From the NCBI RefSeq assembly GCF_964340395.1, contig NC_135562.1, positions 1,805,001 through 1,869,000 of the forward strand: DNA of 64,000 nucleotides. Direction: 5' to 3'. The DNA comes from Glandiceps talaboti (lineage: Eukaryota; Hemichordata; Enteropneusta; Spengelidae). This document shows, piece by piece, positions 23,002-34,402 of the stretch. Positions within the stretch are counted from its first letter, which is position 1; every line of letters begins with the position of its first letter. The notes under the pieces are model-generated. The model did no database searches, had not been told where the DNA came from, and saw only the letters and a list, made by a program, of their open reading frames with translations. Position numbers and translations under genes: made by a program.

Positions 23002-25300
23002 TAATGTATCAGGTTTTTATGGTTTATTAAGACCTTCTCTTGACTTATTTTTTCTAAGTGTGCATGTGTTTCAGAGAGAGTCTAAATTAAGGACAGAACA
23101 CAGATTGTTTAAAGTAAATCTAGATCGACAAATGTAGATTAGTCTCTATACGTACATGTACACTGGAGGGAACAGAACACACACATGCCAATATATGTGT
23201 ATTTAGCATTATACTGGGGGTCCAAGTATACACCACAACAATGTAATACTATTGTTTTGAATCTATTTGACAGTTACATGTAACATGTATATATGCATAA
23301 CTACATTGATACCTGTTTTTTGTTTTTGATCTGGTCACTGGATGTTTGGCATATTTGAGTTCACTTTTGGAATGCTCCTTCATTTGATGACCCACACCCA
23401 TTTACATGTATACAAATGGGGTAGGGGTTAGAACATTTGTAATGTGGTGCCAACATTTATACTATTAAACATATCACAAGAGCTACTGAACTGAGGATGT
23501 ATACAGTGGAGCTATGAAAGTCACATGGGATTGGATTCTTCATCAACACTTGTCTTCATTTCACAATGTTTTCCTAACTCACATATTATGTAATCTTGTT
23601 TTCCATCATGGTTGAAGTTTATTCCAACAATCCAATGTATGTAATGTACCCTGTAGTAGCTGCTTATTATTTTCATCATGTTAGTATCACAAAATTGAAG
23701 TGGCTACACTAGATTATTTAATTTGTAACTACAAATGTACGTATGCTTTTTCAATCCTCTCACCCTTCAGTAACTTTGGATATGGGTGAATGGTGATTCA
23801 ACTCAAGTGGGTTGAGTTTTTCAGACCACCTACATTTTGTATGTACATCACCTATTCTTACTTAACATATACATGTCATGTAGATGTAACAGATTACTTT
23901 ACCTGTAGAAGACACATACAGGTACAAAAATGTGTCGGATAACTGGCGCTTCATATCTGCCAAAATAACGCTGCTAGATAAACAATGAAACCAACGTGTA
24001 GAGTTCTGCTATCACCACATAAACAGATAGTCACAGTGAATGGAGTGAAGTAGTCTATGCATTGTCAGTATTGTTCATTACTGATCAATTTGCAATTCAC
24101 TCTGAGTGTCTGCCACTAAAAATGCAAAACACTTTGTTTGATGTGGTATAGGGCCAAGTTATTTCCAATTGACTACTCCTAGCCATACATTTAACCTATA
24201 CTAGGTGGAGACCATAGAAAGATCCTCTTTCTGTCGTCATGGTTTAAACTTAGTAGAAATGCAAATTACAACTTTCTTTGCTAGCAGTTATATAGGTTAG
24301 AATTCTATAGCTATTGTATATACATGTGTCTTTCTCTAAGAATTCAAAACATTTTGTTTGCCCTAAAGTGATGCTTTCACAAGGACACTGTCTAACTGTA
24401 CATCTCTGCCAATAAGTGTAATTACAATATCTGAGTCAAAATACACTCAGTACTTGAAGTTGAGGTCTTCCGATATTTTGCCAGGGGACATCTATTTAAT
24501 TTTTTTCCCCCTTCTGTTCCCCCAAACGTTTACATATTAGAATGATTTACCAACTCAAATTTGACAAGAGCTAGTCTTGTATTTATATTATTTGAAGAAG
24601 GAAGGAAATGAAAGAATGTACAAAAATTTCTAACAAGAATTAAGATGTCTGCCTAAGAACATGGTTTATTTGCATATGTAAATCATCTCTTTGTTATGCT
24701 AATAAGTTGTATCACTTCTAGAAAATACACCAAGTCATATATACATGTATGGCTTGATGCAATGCAATGGAGGAGACTTGAAGTACTTTAATCATTCACC
24801 GTTAACTTATGCTATATCCCGAATTCTTGATACCCATCGTAGAATTTCATATGATAAAGGCCAAAATAGCACATGGTTGACTTATTCCCTTGTGCTCCTA
24901 TTAGTAATACATGTATGGAGTGGAAGCCATGCTGTCATTTGTGAAAACAAATGAATGTTATTTATAAAAGTCTCATTATTCATATGTAAACTACTTAATT
25001 ATCATCTCAACTCATAAATATTAATGACTGTCCAGCACTCCTTTAGGGTGGGGAGAACCTTGAAATCCGTGACTAGACTTAATGTTTTCCCTACCTGTCT
25101 ATATACAGTTACTGCACTATACTTCATGTACATTGTTTAAGCTTATCTCTTCAGCCTGGTTAGTCATATCTCTGACTCATACAATGTATCTCACTTTTTC
25201 TGAAAGTCTTTCATTTCTAATGGTCAATAATGAGGCACAAAAAGTGACAAAGGTACTCTCTCTTCATTCCACAAATATGGTGACTTAATACCCCAAGTCC
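23002..25300. other. gene-free stretch with a weaker splice-junction-like site
   Basis: No supported exon. At 23903/23902 on the minus strand 'tatgtgtcttctacag' abuts 'gtaaagtaatc', a weaker copy of the ratchet-site layout. Confidence 0.35.
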
Positions 25301-25305
25301 TACTT

Positions 25306-25725
25306 TAGTCTAGACGCTATCAATGGCTTCAAATCTCAAGATCTCTCTTCATTTAACCCATGGATAGCCTCTAGACTACCCAAGTCCTACTATAGTCTAG
25401 ATGCTATCTATAGCTTCAAATCTCAAGATCTCTCTTCATTTAACCCATGGATGGCCTCTACACTACCCAAGTCCTACTATAGTCTAGATGCTATCTATAG
25501 CTTCAAATCTCAAGATCTCTCTTAATGTAACCCATGGATATATAGCCTCTAGACTTACCAAGTCCTACTTTAGTCTAGACTTACCAAGTCCTACTTTAGT
25601 CTAGACTTACCAAGTCCTACTTTAGTCTAGACTTACCAAGTCCTACTTTAGTCTAGACTTACCAAGTCCTACTTTAGTCTAGACTTACCAAGTCCTACTT
25701 TAGTCTAGACTTACCAAGTCCCTGC
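25306..25725. repeat. two-level minisatellite: ~88 bp x3, then 26 bp x7
   Basis: Units start with 'tagtctagatgctatc' at 25306, 25393 and 25480 (87-bp spacing, containing 'cttcaaatctcaagatctct'). From 25571 they collapse to a 26-bp unit 'ttaccaagtcctactttagt', 'ctagac'. The short unit equals the junction part of the long unit. Confidence 0.95.
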
Positions 25726-26389
25726 CATTAGGACTCAATTTAACTACATGTAGTCAAAATTTATGTAATTATATTTTGCAATGTCCTGGTGACAAATAAA
25801 ACATCTAAATTCCTAATTTTTTTTCATATTCATGGCATGCATGTACATGTGTACCTGTACAATTTGAGCATAGGCAGCTGAGAAATATTTCTAGACTGCC
25901 GACATAACATGTTAATAATTTTCAAAACATTAGTTTGTCTGTGTGTCAAATTTGTCTCTTTTAAATTCTCCAAAACAGTCTGATTCCTCAGGATATAGGG
26001 TTGGTTGGTGCCATTGTACAGCTAAACTATACTATACATGTGTGCATTACAGCTTTAGCCAGACAGTGTTGTTACCTTTGGAATGGAAAATAGCTAAAAT
26101 CTTGTTGAAACTGACACTTAAAGTTGATGATTCTAACTTGAGTGTTGGGTTGTACAAGATTTATACTCTGTAACTATAAGCATCATTTCATTTTAACATA
26201 GTAATTGTAATTTAATGTTTTCCAGCGTAACGCTTCTTAAGTAGATTTTGTTGCCTTCAAAGGTAATAACATTTCACTTCAAAGGACTGTGTTAAATACA
26301 TTAGTAAAGGTCATGTGAGGTCATCATCATCAACGTCATTCCATTTCTAAAATACTGCTTTAATACAGTGAAGGTCTTCTAATATACAT

Positions 26390-26770
26390 GCTGTGTGGTA
26401 GGCTGGATACCAACTGTGTTCTCTATCCTGGTATAAATTGTAAGATACTGTACAGGAACTAGACTAGCTGTGTGGTAGTCTGGATACCAACTGTGGTCTC
26501 TTTCCTGGTATAAATTGTATTGATACTGTACAGGAACTAGACTAGCTGTGTGGTTAACAATTTTTAAACAGCATGTTAATAATATTTCTATCCTTTTTTG
26601 TTTCAATATGCAGCATACTGCAGATGATACATGTATATTCAATCTCTCATATAGTTTCCTATGGATGGGTGGGATATGAGAAATTGAATGGTACGACACT
26701 TATGGTATATTCAATATCTCATATAGTATTCTATGGATGGGTGGGATATGAGAAATTGAACGGAATATAA
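26390..26770. repeat. two duplicated segments (70-75 bp each)
   Basis: 26390-26550 is two copies of 'gctgtgtggtagtctggata', 'ccaactgtggtctct' .. 'caggaactagactag'. 26637-26765 is two copies of 'attcaatctctcatatagt', 'ttctatggatgggtgggata'. The first is a relative of the 81-bp minisatellite at 46.8 kb. Confidence 0.9.
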
Positions 26771-26949
26771 CGTAAGTGCAGCAAACAGGCTACAATAACG
26801 ACCTATCACTGCGTACACCAAGAATATGTCATACTGAACAATAATAAATATTTTATGATTATTTTATTGCCTAAAGCCAACATGACTACACTAAGTCTGA
26901 CGCCATCTGACAGAATCATATTTCTCTCCAAACAATTGTTACAAATTTC

Positions 26950-27098
26950 TAATAATAATTTCTACTCACAAAGTAAAAACATTTCTTGGAAATGAATCCA
27001 GAATTTTCAGCAATATCTCATCAGCATCGTCAGGCATGTACTATAATTTGGGATTTGCTGCTTAGAAATTTTTGACTTTTTGATTAGAAATATTCATT
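26950..27098. mobile_element. foldback element, copy 1
   Basis: Arms 'aataatttctactcacaaag' and an inverted match ending 'gattagaaatattcatta'. It has the same order of internal words as copy 2 at 27705-27866 (ttcttggaa..aatccagaattttc..catc.tcgtcagg). Confidence 0.65.
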
Positions 27099-27704
27099 AC
27101 TAAATATGAACTCAGAGTCCATGTACAATGTACATATTCATTCCCGTACAAATTTCTACCTTATTTTCATTCATAGAGAGGTATTATTAATCATAAAATG
27201 CAACTGACATGTTGTAAGTGTTTTAATTATCATTTTATGAATGAGATGACGTCATTAGAACACAGAGTGTTCATTTCTAGTTATAAATAAATGTAGTAGG
27301 CTTGAGTAAATAGAGTTAAATGACTATATGTAGATGTAGCTATAGAATAAATGAAAGCAATCACTTCTCAGTGCAATTAATCATAGAACAATTAACCTTG
27401 TCGTGTTAAGAGTATCCGTACAGTGTCAGTTTCTCTCTAGTGTTTAAAATCAGAAATACTGTTATTGTCTTTATCATCACAGTGTTTTTGCTAAGGTTTG
27501 GGAACCCCGGTAACAGAAAGGGGGAAAGAGGTAAAACTGGTAGTGCTTCCCATGCAGTGTATCATAATTTTGGTGGGGAACCCCGGTAAAATGATGTGGG
27601 AACCCCGGTAGATTTTACCTACTTACCGCCCTTAAATAAAACACTGCATCATACATATAATATATTTACACAGTTTTCATCACTAATAATATTACTTACA
27701 ATGT

Positions 27705-27866
27705 AGTAATGAAATTTCTACTCACAGAGTCAACACAATTCTTGGAAGCCAATCCAAATTATTGGCGACATCTCTCGTCAGGGGTGTACTACAATGAATG
27801 GGCTATTCTCATGTACATTTGTATCTTGAAAGAATTTTTTGACTGTGAGTAGAAATTTTATTACGA
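27705..27866. mobile_element. foldback element, copy 2
   Basis: Better preserved arms: 'gtaatgaaatttctactcac' and 'gtgagtagaaattttattac' are inverted over about 20 bp. Same orientation as copy 1, about 750 bp away. Confidence 0.75.
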
Positions 27867-28559
27867 AGTATGAACTCAGACTCCATGAATATTAATTCTC
27901 GCAATAATATTACTGTCTCTGTCATCAATTGCTCACCTGTAGAGCAGCGATATTTGAGATGTAGTAGATAACGGCCAGTAGCTGCAAACTATAACTGACT
28001 ATTCTGCAATGTTTGCCAGCTAAAAATCCAAAATAAATACCCAATCCTCATCCATATGGCCACTTTAATTGGTTTCAAAATTCTTTGGTTTCAACCGGTA
28101 TATTCCAATTATACAAATATTAACAACATTAATTATGTCTAGTCTACAAAGTTTGAATTGGCTAAATTTATGATGTTTGCATGAATCATAGCAATATTTC
28201 AATAATATTGTGTGTTTTTTTAAATTATCCCTCCAACAAAAGTATTTTGAATATCGATCATGCATTCAGATTCTAAGATTTGACCTTTGACCTTATCTCT
28301 CTGAATAGCTGTTGAGATGTATGTATTTCATTAACAATTTTTTTTTAAATCTAAATTTTTAGTTTAAGGAAATTGAATTGTGATTCCAAAAGGTACAAGG
28401 CCGGCTAAAGTATATTTCATATACAATGTACACATATCTTGACAAGTATAAGTCCTGGATGAAATGAAACTAGGGTTGTAATTAAATATTCATACTCATC
28501 AATAATTGATCATAAAGTCTACGAGATCAATTGTTGTAATTTAACCTGCTGACAAGACA

Positions 28560-28775
28560 CCTGTTCCACTGATCAATTTTGATGTGTCTCAGGGAGTCTT
28601 AACTATTGTGACAGAGTATCAGTTCTACTGTGTCTTAGGGGGTATTAATTAAATTGTGATGCTGTATCCTCCAAGAAATCAGTTCTACTGTGACTTAGGG
28701 GGTATTAATTAATTGTGACACTGCAGCCTCTAAGAAATCCATGCTACTATGTCTTAGGGGGTACTAATCATAATG
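28560..28775. repeat. ~60-bp tandem repeat, 3-4 copies
   Basis: 'ttctactgtgtcttaggggg', 'tattaattaaattgtga' and 'cctccaagaaatcag' recur from 28623, 28682 and 28741, with a degenerate start near 28565. Confidence 0.9.
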
Positions 28776-29174
28776 ATGTGGTACGTATATGTCATGTATC
28801 TACATGTAGGGCAATTAGACCAATGTTTCAATCTTACATTCTCATATTAGTGTTATCTTATTAGTGGAGGAAAAAGGATTACATAGGATTATTCTTTTCT
28901 TCAAGACAGTTTTTTTCTAAAGCTTTGCCAGACAAGTTTCTACGTTTAATCTTTAATCCTAAACCCAAAATGGGCCTTTAAGTTTAAAGATCTTTACACA
29001 TGTATAAACTTATTACTCATGCCAGAACCTCCTGTTGTCGTACAGAATCAAGATCTCAATTTGATTGAAACCCCTCTTGAAGACTGCCCTCAACCCCTCT
29101 TGAAGACCATCCTCACATACATGCACATGTACAGATTGATAGTGCATTGTAGGGAATGCCACCAGCAAAAATCC

Positions 29175-29273
29175 TAGTCTGTATTACACTGTCACATGGC
29201 ACCCTCATACATTAGTCAACCCTCTAAAGTGGAGGCCGATGAGGGCGGAGCGACATGACACACCTTTCAGTCT
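29175..29273. mobile_element. short TIR element (MITE), 99 bp
   Basis: Inverted ends 'agtctgtattacactgtcac', '..accctcat' and 'atgagggcgg..catgacacacctttcagtct'. Same family as 20369-20482, diverged. Confidence 0.65.
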
Positions 29274-29628
29274 CCAAAAACTCAAAAAATGACTTAATTC
29301 TAGGCCAAATACACAAGTAAGACATCATAAATTATGATTAATATGTTTGTGTTATATTAATTTTTATAATATCTGGTGTGAAAATCCACAATTGACAATC
29401 AACAGGTAATTAGCAGAATCATTTTTAGATCAGTTGCAAAATATACAATGAGAGAATCAACTGACATAAATCATGGATAATTTACACAGAATTAGTGGAA
29501 TCATTTTCAGATCAGTTGCATACTGAAATTCATTCATTTGTATATGTACAGAGTGTGTCACAATACATTTGTATGTATATGTATACTATGAAAATGAAAT
29601 TCCAGGGAAACCACAAATGGGTATTTAT

Positions 29629-29901
29629 TAGACTCTCTCACAGTCCTCAAAGCTTTGCATAAATGGCTAAAACTTGGGTTGATTTGTATATATCTACTGC
29701 ATAATTGTACTCATATATTAGTATCCCAGTATCCCTAGCCCTGTACTGTGCGCCCTCATCGATCACATAGGGCTAACATTTTGTTGATGTGTTAGGCGAA
29801 GCTTCGCCTAACACATCAACAAAATGTTAGCCCTATGTGATCGACAAAACAACCCAAGTTTTAGCTATTTATGCGAAGCTTCGAGACTGTGAGAGAGTCT
29901 A
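29629..29901. mobile_element. MITE with 9-bp target duplication and perfect inner palindrome
   Basis: Ends TAGACTCTCTCACAGTC and GACTGTGAGAGAGTCTA are perfect inverted copies, and the arms extend ~52 bp (to 'gctaaaacttgggttg'). GGTATTTAT flanks both sides (29620-29628 and 29902-29910), a 9-bp target-site duplication as made by Mutator-like transposases. Inside, 29759-29844 is a perfect 86-bp palindrome (two 43-bp arms, no loop, centred on gcgaagcttcgc). The left arm carries a 78-bp unrelated block (29681-29758). Non-coding. Confidence 0.88.
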
Positions 29902-30109
29902 GGTATTTATATGCCATAAATTACTGGGATAAAAATATTCCACTACAGATGGTTTTAACTTTCCGTGCTATATTCACAGCACTGCTCCTGAAGTACATGT
30001 ACACTACATTTGTATAAATAGTTGTAATTAAAATCACCAGTACACTGTGTTACACTTTAGGGGTTGTCTTTGGTTATTGCACATGTTCAAAAAGTGAAAT
30101 GCGAATTCT

Positions 30110-30320
30110 GAAGGGGAACACCACTCAAGAAAAGGAAATTATTTATGGGTTCTGGAGAGTCATTTCATGATTTCACATTACCTACATTTACTGTCGATTT
30201 CAGAGAAACATCAAGTTCATCTTGTGCCTTTATAGGGTATCTTTGCTAAGGACCATTGCATCATGGGAGTCAGCAGAAATGATATATTCATGGATGCACA
30301 ATGAATATTCATGAGGTGTT
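30110..30320. repeat. dispersed repeat family, copy 1
   Basis: 'gatttcagagaaacatcaag', 'ttcatcttgtgcctttatag', 'cattgcatcatgggagtcag' and 'atattcatgg.tgcacaatga'. Other copies: 33800-33915 (same strand), 40135-40300 and 42190-42395 (opposite strand). Confidence 0.8.
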
Positions 30321-30742
30321 TTACACTGAAGGGAATACGCACTCAGGCCACATAAATATCACTTGAGACAACCCCTGACAATATGGTATCATTTTAATAC
30401 AGATGCTACATGTACATGTTTGCTTTGAGACAAACCCTGAAATGAGGGAAGTTTTGTCGGTAGCAGTGATATCACTTACAAGTTGCAGGCACAGACACCA
30501 TGATTTGAGACAACCCTTAAGACAACGTGAATATTCTCAACAGCAGTGATATTACTTTAATACAAACACAGATTTAATGATTTGAGACAACCCCTGAGAT
30601 GAGGTGAACTTTCTCAATAACGATGATATCACAATACAACCAAAGATGCCAACAATTTGAAAGATTCTATGATACATAACTTGGTGACACCAGCTGTGTC
30701 TTCCTATCCATACACAAAGTCTACTCAAATCTTGTTTGAATG

Positions 30743-31082
30743 TTTATTATCACTTGGCTAATTTGTGTTCTATTTCTCAAGAATCCATTTCTCTGTTAGT
30801 GTTTTTTTCCTCCAAAGGAATGCATGTCTGTAATATCAATTTCAAGTGGTAGTGTTTAGAAAGTACATCATACATATAGCTGTCCAGCTGTTCTCATCGT
30901 TCCCACAGCTTGGAACATGATGACAGGAAATAAAAGACATTTTTAATAAACTTTGGGTTCTGGAGAATTAATTGATGATGAGCTCCATGATTGTAGGGAA
31001 ATATCTTGTTGAAACTTGTTCCTCATCCATTGTTCAGTGAAGGTCCTTACAAGGATGTATGTAAATTTCAGAAGATTTTCTC
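30743..31082 (-). CDS. possible alternative last exon with poly(A) signal
   Basis: After the acceptor 'aactgaagtgtttgacag' (31082 downward), two bases and 45 codons follow (ENLLKFTYILVRTFTEQWMR, NKFQQDISLQSWSSSS, INSPEPKVY) to TAA at 30943-30945. AATAAA lies 195 bp downstream on the same strand (30743-30748), giving a plausible 3' UTR. The start phase fits the end of 38866-39097 (G + GA). It does not fit 33062-33121, where the join would create a stop. It could therefore be an alternative end for the gene, or a chance ORF. Confidence 0.33.
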
Positions 31083-31560
31083 CTGTCAAACACTTCAGTT
31101 CAAGTAACTTTTTACAAATGAAAAACATGCAGATGGAATTGTTTCCGTTCAATACACTGTTACATGTAAGTTATGTCTCTGTGGTTTTTAAAAACCTGGA
31201 TGTCCGGTACATGTAGTCAGGAATAAATACAACACAAAGGTCCAAAGACTGTGACAATCAATAAAGTAAAAGAAAAAACCTAGTGATAAAAGTAGCAATT
31301 ATGCAATATGATTTATGAGGTTACTCATAAAAAGAAGACATGAACATATAGGCAGGTCATAAAGAACAGGAACAAATTCATAGCAAGGAAATATTAAAAT
31401 TTATGGACAAAATTTATACATGTTCTGAGGAGATAGCCTAACCTTTAGACTTTAAAGGTCCATGTAGAAAAAAGGATTAAAACATTACGTGTTAAAAACA
31501 GTTGTCTAACAAAGCTATAGAAAAAGTTGGTTCAAAGTGAGGAGATGGTTCAATACCATG

Positions 31561-32037
31561 GATAGCATAGTCTAGTTCCTGACGACTGTGTTCCGATTTT
31601 ACACTACGTTATCTTCACACATTACATCGTCAATCTCGTTACTCAAGGTGTTCAACTCCATGTTGGGGTGAAACGCAATTGCGTATGTCAGTAATAATCC
31701 ATCGCAAATTGACAGGCTGTTGTCATTGCTCATTAATATTCATTATTACTGATATGATATGCAAATATCCAACCAGGACTCCACCTCCAGTCTAATTAAA
31801 CTAAAATCACGTAGGGACACGACAATGTCATCATGTTTATATGAACACTGATGGGGGGGGGGGGGGGGGGGGGAAGAACAGAATATGACAACGTCGTCAT
31901 GTTTATATGAACACTGTTGGGGGGGGGGAGCACAGAATACTGTGCGGGAGTAATGAGATTGACTAGACTTAATGTGTGAAGATAATGTAGTGTAAAATCG
32001 GAATACAGTCATCAGGAACTAGACTATGTATAGCATC
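31561..32037. mobile_element. MITE with ~80-bp terminal inverted repeats
   Basis: Left arm 'atagtctagttcctgacgac', 'tgttccgattttacactac', '..tcttcacacattac..caatctcgttactc'. The right arm is its inverted copy with about 10% mismatch. The interior holds a duplicated 'gtcatgtttatatgaacact' segment, each copy ending in a poly-G tract (31853 and 31919), plus non-coding AT-rich DNA. The TAGTCTAG..CTAGACTA ends resemble the units of the 25.3-kb and 46.8-kb minisatellites. Confidence 0.85.
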
Positions 32038-33061
32038 TAGACTAGGAAATCCTAGGAGTGAGAGGAAAAAATAATACAAAATGGCCATATGATATGAGTA
32101 GATGTTAGGCTATTTTTGACATAAAATACACTCAATGTCCAGATGTTCATGCCACTTTGAAGATGTTTATAAGCAACAAGTGCCGAATGATGTTTTATTT
32201 AAAAGGTCTTGTCATTGAAGGGTAGACTGTACACAAAGAATAATAGACAAAACAAACCAAAAACTTCTATTTTTAAGTTTGTTTTTTACTTTCATTAATT
32301 GGACAACTTGTGAAGATAATTCTTCAATCAATACAGTTACAGACACTTCTATTCTGGTAGAACCCTCTTGCTTGGATATCCGTATGTTCAAACACTTGAC
32401 AAAGATGTCTGTTGCTATGACAACAGGTTCAAATAATAAAGATCAGCTGGTTAATAATATATTTGTCATTTGATGACATGAAATACATATTTCATCAGTG
32501 TGTAAAGGTGTCTGAATCCATCATACATGATACAGAATGATAAATAAGTAATCAGAATATGATTGATACTGCTACAGGGAAAGAAAATAACAAAAGCTTT
32601 AGTGATAATAGCTGACATTAATCATACAAAGACTGATGGACTGCTGAATCCAATATTCTTGTCATCATAAGCTTTCAAAAAATTCATATTTCCTGTATAA
32701 AATGATGAATTATGTAGTTGTAAAATGATATATCTTGGCTTCTTCTTTTAATACAGTAAAATATAGAGCTACTTTTCACATCAAAATGGAAAAGTGAATG
32801 AATGATGATATTTTTTCCAGGCTTGTATTTTATCAAAATGACATGGAGGAAGTAGGTATGGTTAAAAAATGATAAATTTTGTCCTTGGAAAATGATACAT
32901 CACACCTGCTTTCCCTTCAGTAAAAGTGCAGCTACACTTGTTTTGTATTTTTTCCTGTGAAACTTTATTTTGTTTATCGTTCATCGACCCTAAATGAGTA
33001 CAGTCAAAGATTACTAGACAGTACACTAAGTTTATGATTATCACAAAGACATCACACTTAC

Positions 33062-33121
33062 AGAAATCAATAATTTTGTGTAATTTTTCAACCACAGATT
33101 TACACCTGGAGACATTTTTCA
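33062..33121 (-). CDS. candidate 60-nt internal exon of minus-strand gene
   Basis: TG, then KNVSRCKSVVEKLHKIIDF, then T. Donor T|GTAAGTG is strong. Acceptor ATGCTCAG (or 'gatgatatacag' ten bases upstream). Phase 1 on both sides, matching 38866-39097 upstream (..KELYDRV..) and 13884-13922 downstream. The helical K/E/L pattern continues that of the neighbours. The acceptor's upstream DNA belongs to a dispersed repeat (33141-33222), which is unusual but not excluding. Confidence 0.42.
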
Positions 33122-33140
33122 CTGAGCATATCTGTATATC

Positions 33141-33650
33141 ATCATGTACATGTATTACATTATGCACAAGCCAAGTTGTTGTCGTTTGAACAGAAAATAT
33201 GGATTACATCATGTAGATACATCAGGGCTCAAATTTAACAGTAGTCTCGTGTCAACAGACTACCAATTCTTGTCATGGGGCTACCATAAATTGCAGCGAC
33301 ATGTAGTATCCCACTCAGGCTACCACTAATTATGCAATGATTTAAGGATTTACAGACATAAAAGTATTTTAATATCTTACAAAATACATATTTCCAAAGA
33401 GGAACTCTGGTTCCAGTTCAGGAATATGGAACTACTGGTCACCATCTTTGGGCTATCACTTTCTGAGTGAAATTGGTAGCCCACTGGGACTACCAAAGAA
33501 AAACATTAATTTCAAGCCCTGTAATAACAGTACCCTGGTCATTTTTCTGCATCAGTACAATCCATGTCTACATCACTGTTGCTGTGGTGATCGAAATATG
33601 AGTGAAAACATTCGAAATCACTCTTATTTTTTCCAATGTTTCATAAAGTG
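33141..33650. repeat. dispersed repeat split by a hAT-like MITE
   Basis: 33161-33222 ('cacaagccaagttgttgtc', 'gaacagaaaatatgga') and 33522-33650 ('ctacatcactgttgctg', 'cgaaatatgagtgaaaa') match one contiguous copy at 36075-36265, so the segment between is a later insertion. Confidence 0.8.
33223..33521. mobile_element. hAT-type non-autonomous element, 299 bp
   Basis: Termini CAGGGCTCAAATTTAA and (reverse complement of right end) CAGGGCTTGAAATTAA. CAGGG-type ends with 'gggctaccaatttc' just inside are typical of hAT MITEs in many animals. Possible 8-bp flanks TAGATACA / TAATAACA match only 5 of 8, so the duplication has decayed or is misplaced. The intact repeat at 36.1 kb shows the empty site. 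Confidence 0.8.
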
Positions 33651-34054
33651 TGCTTGAGGTGGTATTATGTTATTCCTAACTATACAAATGTAGTTCTTTG
33701 AGCTGGCAACCACTCATGACTCAAAGGTTTTACTACTAGTCTAGTGCCTTGAAGTAACATGGTCTCATAGTAATACAATCTGATTAAAATATGATGTTGT
33801 GAAAGTTATGAAAGTTGATCTTGTGCATTTTTAGGGTATCTCTCCCATGGGCTATTGCATCATGGGAGTCAGCAGAAATTATATATTCATGGTTGCACAA
33901 TGAATATTCATATATATAAAGGCATTTTTGTAAACTTAAATGGTAATATAAATAAGATGAGAGGAGCTACATTATGAGATACATTGTATGTACATTTTTG
34001 TGGCATTACGACACTCCTACTGGTACCCCCCTCCCTACTATTAGTTAGTTGATA

Positions 34055-34402
34055 GCAATATTGGTTTTTATATAGTACTTTCTCACTCTGTTCTCAGAAT
34101 GCTTTACAATTATTATCCCTGGAACGGATCTATAGCGGCACAACAGCCCATTTAGCCTTTCTCAACTCCCTGGGGAGCATACAAATTCCAATCCGTTGCA
34201 GCCTCTATATTTGCATAGGATTAAAGCATTTACATTGCAACCTCTATCCTAACAGGTTCTCAATTATATAGCTGGGTTGACTGAGGCACAGTCATGGTTC
34301 AAATTTTGCCATTCAGAAACAAATGGTAGTGACAGGGCTCGAACCTGCAACATGCAGATCCTAGCCGGCCACTCTAACCATTCGCCCATCATCACTCCAC
34401 AG
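34055..34402 (-). mobile_element. tRNA-derived SINE, second copy
   Basis: On the minus strand: A box tggttagagtgg (34369-34380), B box ggttcgagccc (34335-34345), then the same body as 21440-21680. The tail runs through 'ctccctggggagcatac' to 'tgctttacaattattatcc' (34110-34130). This copy is longer at the 3' end and has a single head. Confidence 0.82.

Noticed and set aside
25943-26173. 76-codon plus ORF and 32279-32473 (64 codons), 24745-24954 (69 codons)
   Set aside because: Residue composition is not far from chance and no splice sites or starts support them.
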